This document shows, in pieces, positions 40,925 through 51,754 of a DNA stretch of 64,000 nucleotides. The stretch is from contig OX463838.1 in assembly GCA_949825065.1 (NCBI GenBank), positions 2,334,251 to 2,398,250 of the forward strand. The letters run 5' to 3'. The notes below the pieces were generated by a model, which saw only the letters and a program-made list of their open reading frames with translations, did not search any database and was not told the DNA's origin. Each line of letters starts with the position of its first letter. Within the stretch, counting starts at the first letter, position 1. This DNA is from Odontocerum albicorne (lineage: Eukaryota; Arthropoda; Insecta; Trichoptera; Odontoceridae). The translations under genes were made by a program, and so were the position numbers.

Positions 40925-41755
40925 TCAAAATGCGAGCTAGTACTCGTTAAAGTTTATTTTTGATCGTTTTGCACAGTACTTTTTCAATCTTTATAATAAA
41001 AATGCATTACAGAAGAAGATTATAATAAAAATGGAGTTATACCAACTGATGTGGAGGCTTCATTCTTGAAAGCTATGAATACATTGAAAAAGTTTCAGGC
41101 TTATCTTTCCTGTAGCATTGATTTCCCGGAATATTTTTTTCAACAAATATGTGTATTGAAAATGCAATTATGAATGCTGCTTAGAAAAAATCAGTACAGT
41201 AAAAAAAATCATTTGAAAAAAATTGACTGTGTTTGTACAACTTTTTATTCTGAAATAAAAAGTATTTAAACTATATTTTCCTCACATATTCCGTACAACA
41301 AAATATTTTTCGTGATCTTGTGAATTTCGTTACAACGGGTTTTGATGAAATTCATGGAAACATGTTTTTTATGCAAAAAAAATCTTAGCTGCCTTTCAAG
41401 TATGTCTTGAGGAATTAAATTAACTTTTGTAAAATGATTATACCGAAAATGCCGGTGTTAAGTCGGTGTTTTTGGGAAAGGCTTCATAAAATAATTTAGA
41501 TCACAGATGAAATAATTCAAACGAGACTTACGAAATTTCCAAATATAAACTATCGAGACTTGACAGTTTTAATGATTTCTTAGTATCAATCAATTCCGCT
41601 ATAGATATTTTATATTTCAAAAGCTTTATTGGTGAATTTTGTGTCTCTTTGTGACAAATAATTAACACGAGCAGCCTATGAACATTATTTTCAATTCAGT
41701 TCAATATTTAACGAAGATGCATTGAAAGATAATCATTTATATAAAATGACTATTA
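40925..41755. other. Unassigned; one short frame
   Basis: About 41024-41160 reads KNGVIPTDVEASFLKAMNTL then KKFQAYLSCSIDFPEYF, open but unrecognised; it could be a transposon or gene fragment. Confidence 0.3.
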
Positions 41756-41850
41756 TATAGGCTGGCGCAACAAGAACTGCAATTTACCAAATTTAAATTA
41801 AGTTCAGCAATCGTGTACCGCTGCATGATTAATTTAAAGGCTATGTAGAT

Positions 41851-42540
41851 GACGTGAATAAAACTAAGTTCATGGTGTTTGGTCGGCAAGATCACGCAGG
41901 AGCACGTCTTACATTGAACGGTGCTGATATAGAGAGAGTGAAAAAAATTCAATACCTCGGAAAAGTATCCTAGTGGAAGATCTCGACTCAGAAACCGAAG
42001 TCAAGTGCAGAATTGAATCATCTCGTGCGGCTTTTAACAAAATGAGAAACTTATTCTGCGATGATAATCTAAACTTGTAACTTCGACAACGGTTAGTCAA
42101 ATGCTACGTTTGGTCAGTGTTATTATATGGAGTGGAATCATGGACCCTCAAAGTTGGTAGTATGAACCGACTGGAAGCATTCGAAATGTGGATACACCGG
42201 AGAATGGAGGATACTTTGGAAGGATATGGTTAGCAACACGAAGGTTCTTTAAAGAGCCAAAGTTGATAGAGTTGCTGACTAATATTAAAATCCGAAAGGT
42301 GTCCTATTAGGATCATGTACTTAGAGGAGAACAATACAAATTACTGCACCTGATCATCCAAGGCAAAATAGAGGGTCGAAGAGGTGTTGGCAGGAGGTAA
42401 ATCTCCTGGCTCCGCAATATACGTGATTGGACTGGTATAAAGAGTGTTGGGGACCTTTTTCGGGCTGCCGGGGACAAATATGCCTACTCTCAAGTGATAG
42501 TCAACGTTGGAGGGACCTTACATGACACTGGGAAGAATAA
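41851..42540 (+). pseudogene. RTE family A, copy 3, nested
   Basis: From GTGAATAAAACTAAGTTCAT to GACACTGGGAAGAATAAG, collinear with 15592-16288 but with a 3-bp-type gap near 42205 and TAA/TAG stops. Lies entirely inside the mariner-type element. Confidence 0.85.
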
Positions 42541-42639
42541 GATGACGTATGTCCGTCATAAATATTATACGTTTGACAGCTGAATAACTGCGGCAAATTT
42601 AAAATTGCAGTTCTTGTTGCGCAGCCCCATGAAATAATA

Positions 42640-43040
42640 CCTTCGGTCAATGTAAATCGATATCGTGACATGATTTAAACTTTTTTTGGCATCAAATGAA
42701 CGATTTAGACTTGGAAAACACGTGGTTCCAGCAGGATGAAGCTATTTGTCATCAAAAGGAAAGTTCTCCGACCGTGTAATTTCTCATCGTGGAAATGTGA
42801 ATTGGCCGCCACGATCGTGTGATTTAACCCCTTTTGATTTTTTTCTCTGGAGTTATGTGAAATCTCAAGTGTACGCCAAGAATCAAAAAAACCATCGATG
42901 ACCTTAAATCCAACATCACTCGTGTTATTGCAGATATATGTATCCATTTATGTGAATCTGTTATTGAAAATAGTGCTCAAAGAGTCGTCATCTGCAATAG
43001 GAGCCGAGGCGGCCATTTGGCCAATATATTATTTACCACA
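42640..43040 (+). pseudogene. Tc1/mariner-like transposase C-terminus
   Basis: In shifting frames: LDLENTWFQQDEA (second catalytic Asp region), NWPPRSCD and PFDFFLWSYVKSQVYAK (third region), ending RSRGGHLANILF. The same end (RGGHLEDIVV) occurs at 53990-54050. Several frameshifts. Confidence 0.75.
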
Positions 43041-43188
43041 CATAATTAATTCTCATGTACACTTACACATTGAGATCAATAAACATGAACATTTAAAAAA
43101 AACTTGTTTTTTTAACATTGATTAAAAATTGCAGTTCTTGTTGCGCCATCCTACATATGGTATTGAGTTTTTGTTGTCTGCTGGTTTG

Positions 43189-43617
43189 AGTTCTTTGGTC
43201 AGTTAGATCATGTAGGCATGCAGATCCAGTTCTTTGGTCAGTTAGATAATGTAGGCAGCAGATCTAGTTCTTTGGTCAGTTAGATAATGTAGGCATGCAG
43301 ATCCAGTTCTTTGGTCAGTTAGATCATGTAGGCATAAAGATCCAGGTCTTTGGTCAGTTAGATCAGGTAGGCATGCAAATCCAGTTATTTGGTCAGTTAG
43401 ATCATGTAGGCATGCAGATCCAGTTCTTTGGTCAGTTAGATCATGTAGGCATGAAGATCCAGGTCTTTGGTCAGATAGATCAGGTAGGCATGCAAATCCA
43501 GTTCTTTGGTCAGTTAGATCATGTAGGCATGCAGATCCAGTTCTTTGGCCAGTTAGATCATGTAGGCATGAAGATTCAGTTCTTTGGTCAGTTAGATCAT
43601 GTAAGCATGCATATCCC
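43189..43617 (+). repeat. 39-bp minisatellite, 11 units, trimeric order
   Basis: Unit AGTTCTTTGGTCAGTTAGAT plus CATGTAGGCATGCAGATCC. Variants with AGGTC/CAGGTAGG/CAAATCC recur every third unit, so a 117-bp higher-order period is visible for units 4-9. The length is a multiple of three, so both strands stay open for >100 codons without being genes. Confidence 0.97.
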
Positions 43618-43639
43618 ATATTGAAATTTCAGATTCTTG

Positions 43640-43897
43640 TGAACGATGACGAATTGATGTCCCTGGGGTTTCAGTAACTCTTTATCTCATTGCGGCTATG
43701 CTTTCGAATGAACGCCCGCTACGAGGACGCATGGGTGACTTATTCTCCAGAATTGAACCAGTTTCCTCATTTTAGTCCATTATTTCAACCTAAAATTCCA
43801 CGAAGTTTACGAACTGTTTCAGCAAAACTTTCCCCACTTTTATAATGAGTTTTAACAATAATAACACGTTGTTCGTTTGTGTAGCGTTCCATATTTA
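43640..43897 (-). pseudogene. Tc1/mariner-like transposase N-terminus
   Basis: On -, ATG at about 43895 opens MERYTNEQRVIIVKTHYKSG ESFAETVRKLRGILG, a helix-turn-helix N-terminus of the family whose C-termini are at 42640 and 53800. It is followed by a stop and a shifted remainder. Orientation is opposite to 41760-43151, so it is a separate insertion. Confidence 0.65.
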
Positions 43898-44094
43898 CTA
43901 ATCGCAAGATTGACACCCATACGAAATTTTTAGACCTGGCAACCTTATAAAAAAATGGCGCGAAATTGAAATCAGGGGTTCTTACTGAGACACCCTATAT
44001 AATATACATATACAAAAAGCTCTTTAATGTACGTTCGAAAAATAAGCTTATTAAATATAATATAATTTCTCTATTTTTTCCCGTTTACATTGTT

Positions 44095-44160
44095 TTGTTC
44101 GCATAGCGATAGGAAACAACGTCTATAGGACACTAAAACATATATACTGGAACCGGACAG
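44095..44160 (+). pseudogene. RTE-like LINE scrap
   Basis: RIAIGNNVYRTLKHIYW, as in 28440 and 52885. Confidence 0.45.
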
Positions 44161-44179
44161 TATCAAAATCTATTAATTT

Positions 44180-44875
44180 ATTTTTTCAAAGAAGGCTTAG
44201 CCCAATTGCTTTGAAAAATACAAGACATTAAAAAGAAGAAAAATTACATAGAATTTTTTTTTAAAATTATATAAAATAAAAAATAAGGCATATGCATACA
44301 TACGAGTATATCACAAACATATGATACACATATATTCACAGTCACTTAAGTATGTTGATGAGTGCTTTCTAACGCGCTCAATCTAAGAAGAAAATTTATT
44401 TTGCTTTTGGTAATGCGATATGAAATATGTCAATATCCGAAGCAGTCCCGTTCACAAGAGTTAAGGCCCTTCCAACAGGCATAGCGGCTGGAAGACCCGT
44501 TCTGACGAATGTTATTGAGAACAGTTTTTGCCGGCACAGTCTAGTGTAATTGTTAGGAACATTTAACGCTAATCTTTGTAGTAATGCTCGACAGCTTACA
44601 ACTCATCGAACGAGTTTGATAACGTATACCAGGAGACGCAGATCTCTTCTTACGCTCAAGGAGTTATACCAGATCATGCCCAGCAGGAACTGAGTAGGAT
44701 AAAGCCATGGATGGACACCGAACTCTCTCATATAGAGATATCGTAGATATTTTTTTTGTACTTTCTCCACAATGAGTGAGTTCTGCGCCCCTACCGGGCT
44801 CCAAATGCAAGCTTCTAAGATAATAGCCCACAACAGTGTTTTAGTAACAATATTAATGTATGACAAAATATGGAA
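44180..44875 (-). pseudogene. Jockey-like LINE C-terminus (family J3), longer copy
   Basis: - frame from 44866: INIVTKTLLWAIILEACIWS PVGA, KVQKKYLRYLYMREFGVHPW, SVRRDLRLLVYVIKLVR. This is the L..A..IWSP..QKK.LRYLY region of Jockey-type ORF2. A shift near 44603 leads into NVPNNYTRLCRQKLFSITFV. The 3' region matches 1695-2125. Confidence 0.75.
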
Positions 44876-44879
44876 TTAA

Positions 44880-45185
44880 AAAGTTTGAGGTAAATATGCA
44901 CTTAACGCTGATGTGTTAAGTAAAAGAAAGTAGAGCAATCTTTGAAGTAGAGCGATAGTTTGGCCACATATAACGAATCAATGAAGAAAAACTAACATAA
45001 CAAATATATATAGTGCAAATGCAAGTGGAAGGCGTGGTAGAGGAAGATCCAGTATAGTTTAATCAAATGAAAGAAACGTAAAAAAAAAAGAAATCGTAGG
45101 AGTTGTTGAGAAGGTGCATGGATGTAAAAAAGGTGAAGGATGTATGTCTGTCAAGACCTCTGTCCTCTCTGTCTACCTCAACAAA
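44880..45185 (+). pseudogene. Family K LINE 3' end
   Basis: GCGTGGTAGAGGAAGATCCA (arginine/glycine-rich segment) and CTCTGTCCTCTCTGTCTACC appear in the usual order. Confidence 0.5.
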
Positions 45186-45193
45186 TAAAGTTG

Positions 45194-45268
45194 AAAGAGC
45201 ATTTTTATAAGAGCATACTTACACACCACGTGATGGTGTGTAAGTATGCTCTTATAAAAATGCTCTTT
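45194..45268. repeat. Perfect 35-bp inverted repeat, 5-nt loop
   Basis: AAAGAGCATTTTTATAAGAG.. (45194-45228), loop CGTGA, exact mirror 45234-45268. A candidate hairpin RNA or small MITE. Confidence 0.88.
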
Positions 45269-45438
45269 TTAACGAAAGCTTTATATGGGTAATATTTTAA
45301 TGAAGCCATACCATATTAAGTTTATTTAACAATTTAACTAATTAACTAAATCTAAGGTCAATAAGGATTCATAACATGACCCTAGTTTACATGACACAGC
45401 AGTGGATAAATGCATTTATAAAATTATGATTGTGTACA

Positions 45439-45822
45439 TTGTTCAAGGCAGTAATTTTCAACAGACTGTGCGTAGGTACATTGTTAAAGGCAGTCATTTT
45501 CAAAAGACTGCGTAGGTACATAGTTAAAGGCAGTAATTTTCAACAGACTGTGCGTAGGTACATTGTTCAAGGCAGTAATTTTCAACATACTGTGCGTAAG
45601 TACATTGTTAAAGGCAGTAATTTTCAACAGACTGTGCGTAGGTACATTGTTAAAGGCAGTAATTTTCAACAGACTGTGCGTAGGTACACTGTTAAAGGCA
45701 GTAATTTTCAACAGACTGTGCGTGGGTACATTGTTAAAGACAGTTATTTTCAACAGACTGTGCGTAGGTACGAGTACATTGTTAAAGGCAGTAATTTTCA
45801 ACAGACTGAGCGTACATTGTTA
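45439..45822 (+). repeat. 42-bp minisatellite, 9 units
   Basis: Unit TTGTTAAAGGCAGTAATTTT CAACAGACTGTGCGTAGGTACA. One unit is 40 bp, one has an extra GAGTAC. Both strands are open because 42 is divisible by three; not coding. Confidence 0.96.
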
Positions 45823-46269
45823 ATGTTAAGTGTTTTATGGTGATAGAGTATCAACCCTTTTGTTTGGAATCAGTTTTTTTTTTCAGAAAACAAGCATGTA
45901 ATAGAATTCAAAGCAAAGTGAGAAACAATTTTGCCATGTGTTAAAGGATGAACCTTTAGATGATAATTAATTACAAGAAAGATATAAACAAAAATCGTTT
46001 TTGAAATAAGTCGCTAACTAGAGGGGTTGTGAAAGTTCTTAGAACGTTTTCTCAATTAGCCCACATGGAGTTATTATCCTACATCATTATTATGCCGTAA
46101 TAATCCAGATATCTGTGGCATTATAACCTTTGTCAAAAACCTGTCGAATTTTATTGGTTTAAAATTCGTTACTTGATATTCCGGTATTAAACTTTGTAAT
46201 TAACATTTCGATAATATTCGTAATTGATATTCAAATTTCAATCTACATTATTAACATTCCTGTTTTAAC

Positions 46270-46440
46270 ATTTTTTTTATTTTACACATGACAAGAAATA
46301 TACATCATTTGTGAAAAAAAACAGGTAATTTAATTTGGAAACAATTGAATGGATCTGGGTTTGTTGACTTTCATTTGTCGTATCCCCAGTAAACTAGGAT
46401 TTTACCTGTATCTCACTGAGGACATATAGCATGAAAAAAT
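46270..46440 (-). repeat. LINE family J4 3' end
   Basis: Inverse of 31780-31895 joined to 32190-32240 (TTTACACATGACAAGAAATA, CCAGTAAACTAGGATTTTAC). It lacks the piggyBac insert and so is a second empty site. Confidence 0.7.
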
Positions 46441-46494
46441 AAATTGATACTTCTTTCCGATAAAAGTTTCAATTTCAAAAAGTTAATAACATTC

Positions 46495-46770
46495 GTTATT
46501 AACTTTTTGTGTTTCATTATTGATATTCAAGTTTCAACATTCATTATTGATATTCAAGTTTCAACCTTCGTTATTGATATTCAAGTTTCAACCATCGTTA
46601 TTAACTTTCCGGAAACTTTCGTAATTGAATTTTTTATTACAACATTCGGTATTGATATTCAAATTTCAACAGTCGTTATTTACATTTCGATTTCAATATT
46701 CGTCATTAACATTTTGATTACAAAATTCATTACTGATATTCAAGTTTCAACCTTCGTTATTGATAATAAG
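46495..46770 (+). repeat. Degenerate ~27-bp repeat
   Basis: ATTGATATTCAAGTTTCAAC (C/A)TTCGTT words recur about ten times with drift. Confidence 0.75.
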
Positions 46771-47100
46771 GTCTTCCCTTCGTAAGTTTTACTACCGAAT
46801 ATGTTTTTCTAAATATATGCAGATGCGGAGATTATTTAATGCCCGATTCCATAAATCACTCAGTTTTGATAGTGTAAGTGGCTTTTCCTTCGCGAGTTTT
46901 ACATTAACATTTACCACTAATGGAAAACCTCTATTTGTTGCCAGATGCTTGTATAAAAACGCTAAAATTATCAGTTAATTAATATTTAACGGGTGTACGA
47001 ACTTGAAAATCGTTTGATATGATTTTGCGTCACTTGCGAAAAAAAAGTTGTTAATTTATTATTTACTTTAAGTCGTTGGCTAATAATATCTAAGTTTTTT

Positions 47101-47308
47101 AAGTCTTTAGGGGTGTTGTACTGCATGCTTTGACTTATGATGTCGTCTTTTAAAGTCTTTAGGAGTGTTGCACTGCATGATTTGACTTATGATGTCGTAT
47201 TTTAAAGTCTTTAGGAGTGTTGTACTGAATGATTTGACTTATGATGTCGTCTTTTAAAGTCTTTAGGAGTGTTGTACTGCATGATTTGACTTTTGATGTC
47301 GACGATTC
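47101..47308 (+). repeat. 52-bp tandem repeat, 4 units
   Basis: AAGTCTTTAGGAGTGTTGTA starts at 47101, 47153, 47205 and 47257. Confidence 0.95.
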
Positions 47309-47389
47309 TAAAACTTTGCAATTTTCCCCTTCAAATGGCGAAATTGATTGCAAGCATCACCAAATGGCAAAATTGACTATAAACAAGCC

Positions 47390-47433
47390 CTGAAGATGAA
47401 AAATGTAACGTTTTAGAAACGTCAGCATCAGCC
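47390..47433 (+). ncRNA. Hammerhead-like motif (decayed)
   Basis: CTGAAGA, stem II AAAA/TTTT, then GAAAC; stem III is not convincing. Grouped with the other Penelope-type motifs by its first two boxes only. Confidence 0.3.
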
Positions 47434-47493
47434 AAACTATACGGCACAACATTTCAAAATACCTTATACAACTGATACAAAGAACCAAAAGAT

Positions 47494-48109
47494 TGTTAGA
47501 AATAGACGCCAAATTCACATACTGTATCTATTGTATAATATCCTTATCTGTCCCACCACCCCCTCCTATCTCGCCGAAAATTTTCAGCAAATTTCCCATC
47601 ATGGATTAGCGCAACGCTCAAACAGAGATTGTTTATTGGCCTTTCCAGTTCACCGCTGTTCTTTTTTTTTACGTTATCCTTTACTGTCCATGTAGTGAGA
47701 CTCTGGAATCAGTTACAAACCAATATAAGACTTGCTCCGTCCTTGGCATGCTTTAAGAAGCTACTGAAAAAACTCTTAATTTCTAATCAGTAAAATAACG
47801 TGTTTAATTTCTGATTTTTCTTTTTCTTTCCTGTCCCCCATCCCATCCCTTCCTTTTCTTATGATTGATGATGTCTCACTTTACATGAAAAAGAATGTCC
47901 GGGTGATTGTTCGTCTTTGTGGGGTTCGTGGGCATATGGTCACGTATATGTTTATGGATTTCGTGGGGATGGATAGTCATTTGAATGATTTATGCGACCA
48001 TGTAACTTGATTGATTTACTTTTATCCGGTTGGTTGGAAGAGATTGCCGCCTGGCCATAAGCCCGCCAGATTGTATTTGCAATAAAAGTGTTAAATAAAT
48101 AATAAATAA
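47494..48109 (+). pseudogene. LINE family J1, copy h
   Basis: TTAGAAATAGACGCCAAATT .. TTTATTGGCCTTTCCAGTTC .. down to AATAAAAGTGTTAAATAAAT. Same C-terminal and 3' region as 27397-28024, with more frameshifts. Confidence 0.8.
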
Positions 48110-48480
48110 CCACAAAAGCCACAAAACATAAATTATATCTCAAATAAGTATTTGTGTGGAAGGATTATTAATGATTGATAGACGAAGCTAAATTCGATAA
48201 TTTTATTATCAGATATTTAAAAACATAATTAATATCTCACAAATGGAGTTATTTTTTCTTACCTAACTATTTAGTACGTAGATATCGTCAATCATTATCA
48301 GGTCACCTACACACCTAACAACTATGATATCTTATATTCGGTATTTAACGATATTGATATTCCATGCAATAGGTTTTCTATAGTCCGTGTAGCCACTTGA
48401 AGAGTGATTGATGTCGCGGAGAACTAGTGACAACAAACCCCCCTGTCACAGCATGATAGATGTTGCTGGAGTATTGCTTC
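48110..48480. other. Unassigned sequence
   Basis: No frame or termini. Confidence 0.35.
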
Positions 48481-48481
48481 G

Positions 48482-49168
48482 AATGCTTCCAGTCGGTTCA
48501 TACTACCAACTTTGAGAATCCATGATTCTACTCCATGCAATAACACTGACCAAACCCTTCTTACCCGACTTCACGCTGAACAGCGAGAAGAAACCCTACA
48601 ACACCACATCCTCGCTTGGACCGTGAAGTTCTATAAAAGCCAACAAAATCACAGCAATCCCTTAGTCGCTGCCCTGGGGGCTTACGAGAGTAAATCCGAC
48701 CTACCCTTCCGTTATAAGCACAAGCTCCCGAAGCATTATCTGTTGCCTGACTAGTCCACCTACAGTATTAGCTGGGACGACCAAGGTCTGAGTGAATGTG
48801 ATGGAATACAAGTAGCCTGAACGAGTGGACTTGTTTTTGCTGAATAATTAGTATAACAATTGTTATCTAGTTATAAGTAGTATGTAGGTGTTAATTATTT
48901 CTAAGATCTCATACATTAAGATTGAATAAATAAAATAAAATGATATGTAGGAAAATAAGATTAAGTAAGTTCATAAATTATAACATATAATTAAGATAGT
49001 TAAGTAATAAATTTGTATATAGGTATAGCCTTGACAAACGTTTGTACAATAATTTACTTTGTTTAAAAAAAAAAAAAAAACACTGACCAAACGTAGCATT
49101 TGACTAACCGTTGTCGAAGTTTCAAGTTTAGATTAACATCACAGAATACGCTTCTCATTTTATTAGGC
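48482..49168 (-). pseudogene. RTE family A fragment split by a retrocopy
   Basis: On -, 49168-49081 reads the MRSV.. / NLNLKLRQRLVKCYVWSV region and 48555-48482 continues with RMDSQSW-type and GSMNRLEAFE words. The retroposed segment 48556-49080 separates them, with the 14-bp word AACACTGACCAAAC on both sides. Confidence 0.8.
48556..49080 (+). pseudogene. Retrocopy of an unrecognised mRNA 3' end
   Basis: A 525-bp insert with a 14-bp target-site duplication (48542-48555, 49079-49092) and a 16-A tail, the marks of LINE-driven retroposition. From its 5' edge an open frame of about 65 codons reads TLLTRLHAEQREETLQHHIL AWTVKFYKSQ, then NPLVAALGAYESKSDLPFRY and ends KHKLPKHYLLPD stop at 48752-48754. 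About 310 nt of untranslated sequence follow, with AATAAA at 48925 and 49006. I do not recognise the protein. It may be a processed pseudogene of a host gene or the C-terminus of an unknown retroelement; an older inverted copy nearby favours a repeat or multicopy source. Confidence 0.7.
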
Positions 49169-50128
49169 TATACATACTCGTATATACAAATTTATTACTC
49201 AATTAATCTTATTTATATATTTTAATTTATGAACTTACTTAATCTTATTTTCCAACATTGTCATTTCATTTTTATTTTTTATAATCTTAATACATGAATT
49301 CTAAGAAATAATTAACATCTACATCAGGGGTGGCCAACCTTTTGTATACCATGTGCCATTTTTTTTCACAGACGAGTTCAGATGCACCATACAACTCAAT
49401 AACTTTTTTTACCTTTTTACGTTTACGTTTGGGGTTGTAAAATAGGGATAGGGGTAGGATCTGCTTCGCTTAGGGGAGGAAAAGGAATAACTCAATCACG
49501 CAATTCAATTAATTAATTGACGCCATTTCAAAAGACACGTTTATTGGAGCACCAATCTACAATATTCAGAAATGATCTCTTGGACGAGAGGGTGAATGCT
49601 GTCGTGGACCCCACTGATGGTGCTACAGCTGCCGGAGAGTCTCGTTTGGTGAAGATAACTCTGGACCACAGTTGTTGGATGTGGTGAGAGAGAGAAAGCT
49701 CTGAGCGAGATGAAGCACTGAGAGCGAGATCAGCTTGGAATTTGGAGTAGCCTGTTCTCTCGACTCACTAGAAGAAGTCCTGAAACTTTTGAACATGTTT
49801 GGATTTCGCTGGTCTTTTAATGTTTGGTGTTAAATTTGTTACTGAAAGCATCAGAGAATTCTTCCAATTTGAATCAGTTATTCGCGACCTTGTTTTGCTT
49901 TTAATCAATTCCATGGATAAAAATGCTTGTTAACATCTGAATGTGCGTAAGGATGCAATGCGCCACTTGTAATCATCGAATGCGCCACGTTTGGCGCATG
50001 CGCCACGGTTTGGCCACCCCTGATTTACATACTACTTATAACTAGATGAAAATTCTTACAACTAATTATTTAGCAAGAACAAGTCCACTTATTCAGGCTA
50101 CTGGTATTTCATCATATTCACAATTTTT
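49166..50128 (-). repeat. Older inverted copy of the retroposed 3' region, split by hAT
   Basis: On -, 50128-50031 reads GTGAATATGATGAAATACCA GTAGCCTGAATAAGTGGACT and 49324-49170 continues with GATGTTAATTATTTC, then GGAAAATAAGATTAAGTAAG TTCATAAATT, collinear with 48785-49030. Only the untranslated part is present. The gap 49325-50022 is the hAT element. Confidence 0.75.
49325..50022. mobile_element. hAT-type element, 698 bp
   Basis: CAGGGGTGGCCAACCTTTTG and the reverse complement CAGGGGTGGCCAAACCGTGG are 13-bp inverted repeats of the hAT kind. Flanks ATCTACAT and ATTTACAT form an 8-bp duplication with one change. GCGCC(A/T)-type subterminal words repeat near the right end. No transposase found. 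Confidence 0.85.
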
Positions 50129-50189
50129 TAAATATTGTAATGCATTAATTGGGCCAAAACGCTAGTATTTAACGCTGAGAGAAATATAG

Positions 50190-50745
50190 GTAGGAAGCAA
50201 CCACGCACTGACTTGAAAAATATCTGGTGGCACCAAGGCCTACAAAATCTAAAATATAACGCAAGCTGTTTCAAGCGTGAGTTCCAGAACGGTAGACGTG
50301 TCTTTGGCCCGGAAACTCTGGATATTCTCTATGGGAGATATATGATTAAAAAAAAATTAAATATCCTATATATTCCACGGAACATTTTTCAATTAATTCA
50401 GGACTACTTCAGAGATCGCCGAGTGAGAGTTGACTGCGGTTCTGAGTTTTTAGATATGTAGGTCGACATCGGTTGCCCGCAGGGCGGTATATTGGGTCCT
50501 TTGCTCTGGGTCATTATCATGAACGATCTATTGAAAACCTTTCTGCCCCCAGGTTGTATGATTCAAGCCTACGCGGATAGTGACCTGGTTCTTATCAGAG
50601 CCAGCACCAGGGTCTCGATCGAGAGTTTCTCAGCCGTCTGCTCGGCCCGGATTGGTGATAAGACGAAGATACGGAGGAAGAGAATATTAGCATACTTAAA
50701 TGTAGTTAAAAAAGATGTTTGGAAAAATTGGAAGTGTTGAGGGCA
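50190..50745 (+). pseudogene. R1/Jockey-like LINE RT core fragment
   Basis: One frame, interrupted by TAG at 50459: LIQDYFRDRRVRVDCGSEFL then VDIGCPQGGILGPLLWVIIM NDLL and MIQAYADSDLVLI. GCPQGGILGPLLW is RT motif 4. AYADS is the catalytic YADD box with its second Asp lost, so polymerase activity is gone even without the stop. Wording is closest to R1/LOA/Jockey LINEs. Confidence 0.85.
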
Positions 50746-51360
50746 GCGAGCAAGAGTACGGTCTAAAGAAAGGTATTTACACCAAATCAAAGATATAACT
50801 AGTTTCCCATCGGATGATGTACTTATCATGGCTCAGGACCGCGAGAAGTTGAGGCAAATCATCCGCTCAGTTTCAGATCATCAGGAAACCACGACGCTCA
50901 GTCATGAGCCAAACGACGAAGAAAAAGAAGAATTTTTTGCTTGCATTGATCCCTTATATTATGCCCTTAAATATGTTGAATGATGTCCCAGTGAATCTAT
51001 ATTGAGAAATATATTTAGCCATATAACGACATAGCATGGGTATTTTTTATGGGGGTAGGTTTAGAATAATCTCATTTTCAATTCAGTCCACGTACTCAAC
51101 GAGGGACAACCCCGACCCTCTCTTGAAGCGACAACTTCTATTCAAGAGCTTTCAGAGAGCTTCAGAGTGCTTTACATTCCTCAGCTTTGATTCATTATCC
51201 AAAATACTAGGGAAATGATAAAAATACTGATTAAAAATGTTATGATGAAAAAGAAATAATTTTGAATGCAATATTAACCCGGATTTGTAAAACCTTTGCT
51301 TTGGACGTTATTTTTAATGTACTTAGCCTTTTTCTACCACGCCTTCCACTCGCATTTGCT
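50746..51360. other. Unassigned, family K-like end near 51300
   Basis: TTCTACCACGCCTTCCACTC GCATTTGC at 51336-51360 is the inverse of the glycine/arginine-rich segment at 45020. The rest is unassigned. Confidence 0.35.
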
Positions 51361-51361
51361 C

Positions 51362-51752
51362 TTTATTTATTTATTTATTTAACACTTTTATTGCAATACA
51401 ATCTGGCGGGCTTATTGCCAGGCGGCAATCTCTTCCAACCAACCAGACAAAAGTAAATGAAGCAAGTTACGTGGTCGCATAAATCATTCAAATGACTATC
51501 CATCCCCACGAAATCCATAAACATATACGTGAGAACATGCCCACAAACCCCACAAAGACGGACAATCACCCGAACATTATTTATCATATAAAGTGAGATA
51601 TCATCAATCAAAAGGAAAGGAAAGGATGGTGGAGAGGAAAGGAAAAGAAAAATCAGGAATGAAACACGTTATTTTACTGACTAGAAATTAAGAGTTTTTT
51701 CAGTCGCTTCTTAAATCATGCCAAGAACGGAGCGAGTCTTATATTGGTTTAT
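51362..51752 (-). repeat. LINE family J1, copy i
   Basis: Full J1 3' untranslated region and the last coding words in decayed form (GCCAAGAACGGAGCGAGTCT). Confidence 0.8.
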
Positions 51753-51754
51753 AT

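Larger units (their letters stand above)
41760..43151 (+). mobile_element. Tc1/mariner-type element with nested insertions
   Basis: Ends GGCTGGCGCAACAAGAACTG and the reverse complement GGATGGCGCAACAAGAACTG are flanked by TA (41758-41759, 43152-43153). A third copy of the end in inverse orientation lies at 42601-42626 (TTGCAGTTCTTGTTGCGCAG). An RTE family A piece occupies 41851-42540. A transposase C-terminus follows at 42640-43040. So a short end-to-end derivative sits within or beside a longer member of the same family. Confidence 0.75.

Noticed and set aside
43242..43624. Long open frames on both strands (13-residue repeats)
   Set aside because: They follow from a stop-free 39-bp unit; both strands are open and there is no non-repeat protein part.
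45430..45843. 137-, 105- and 86-codon frames
   Set aside because: Artefact of the 42-bp minisatellite.
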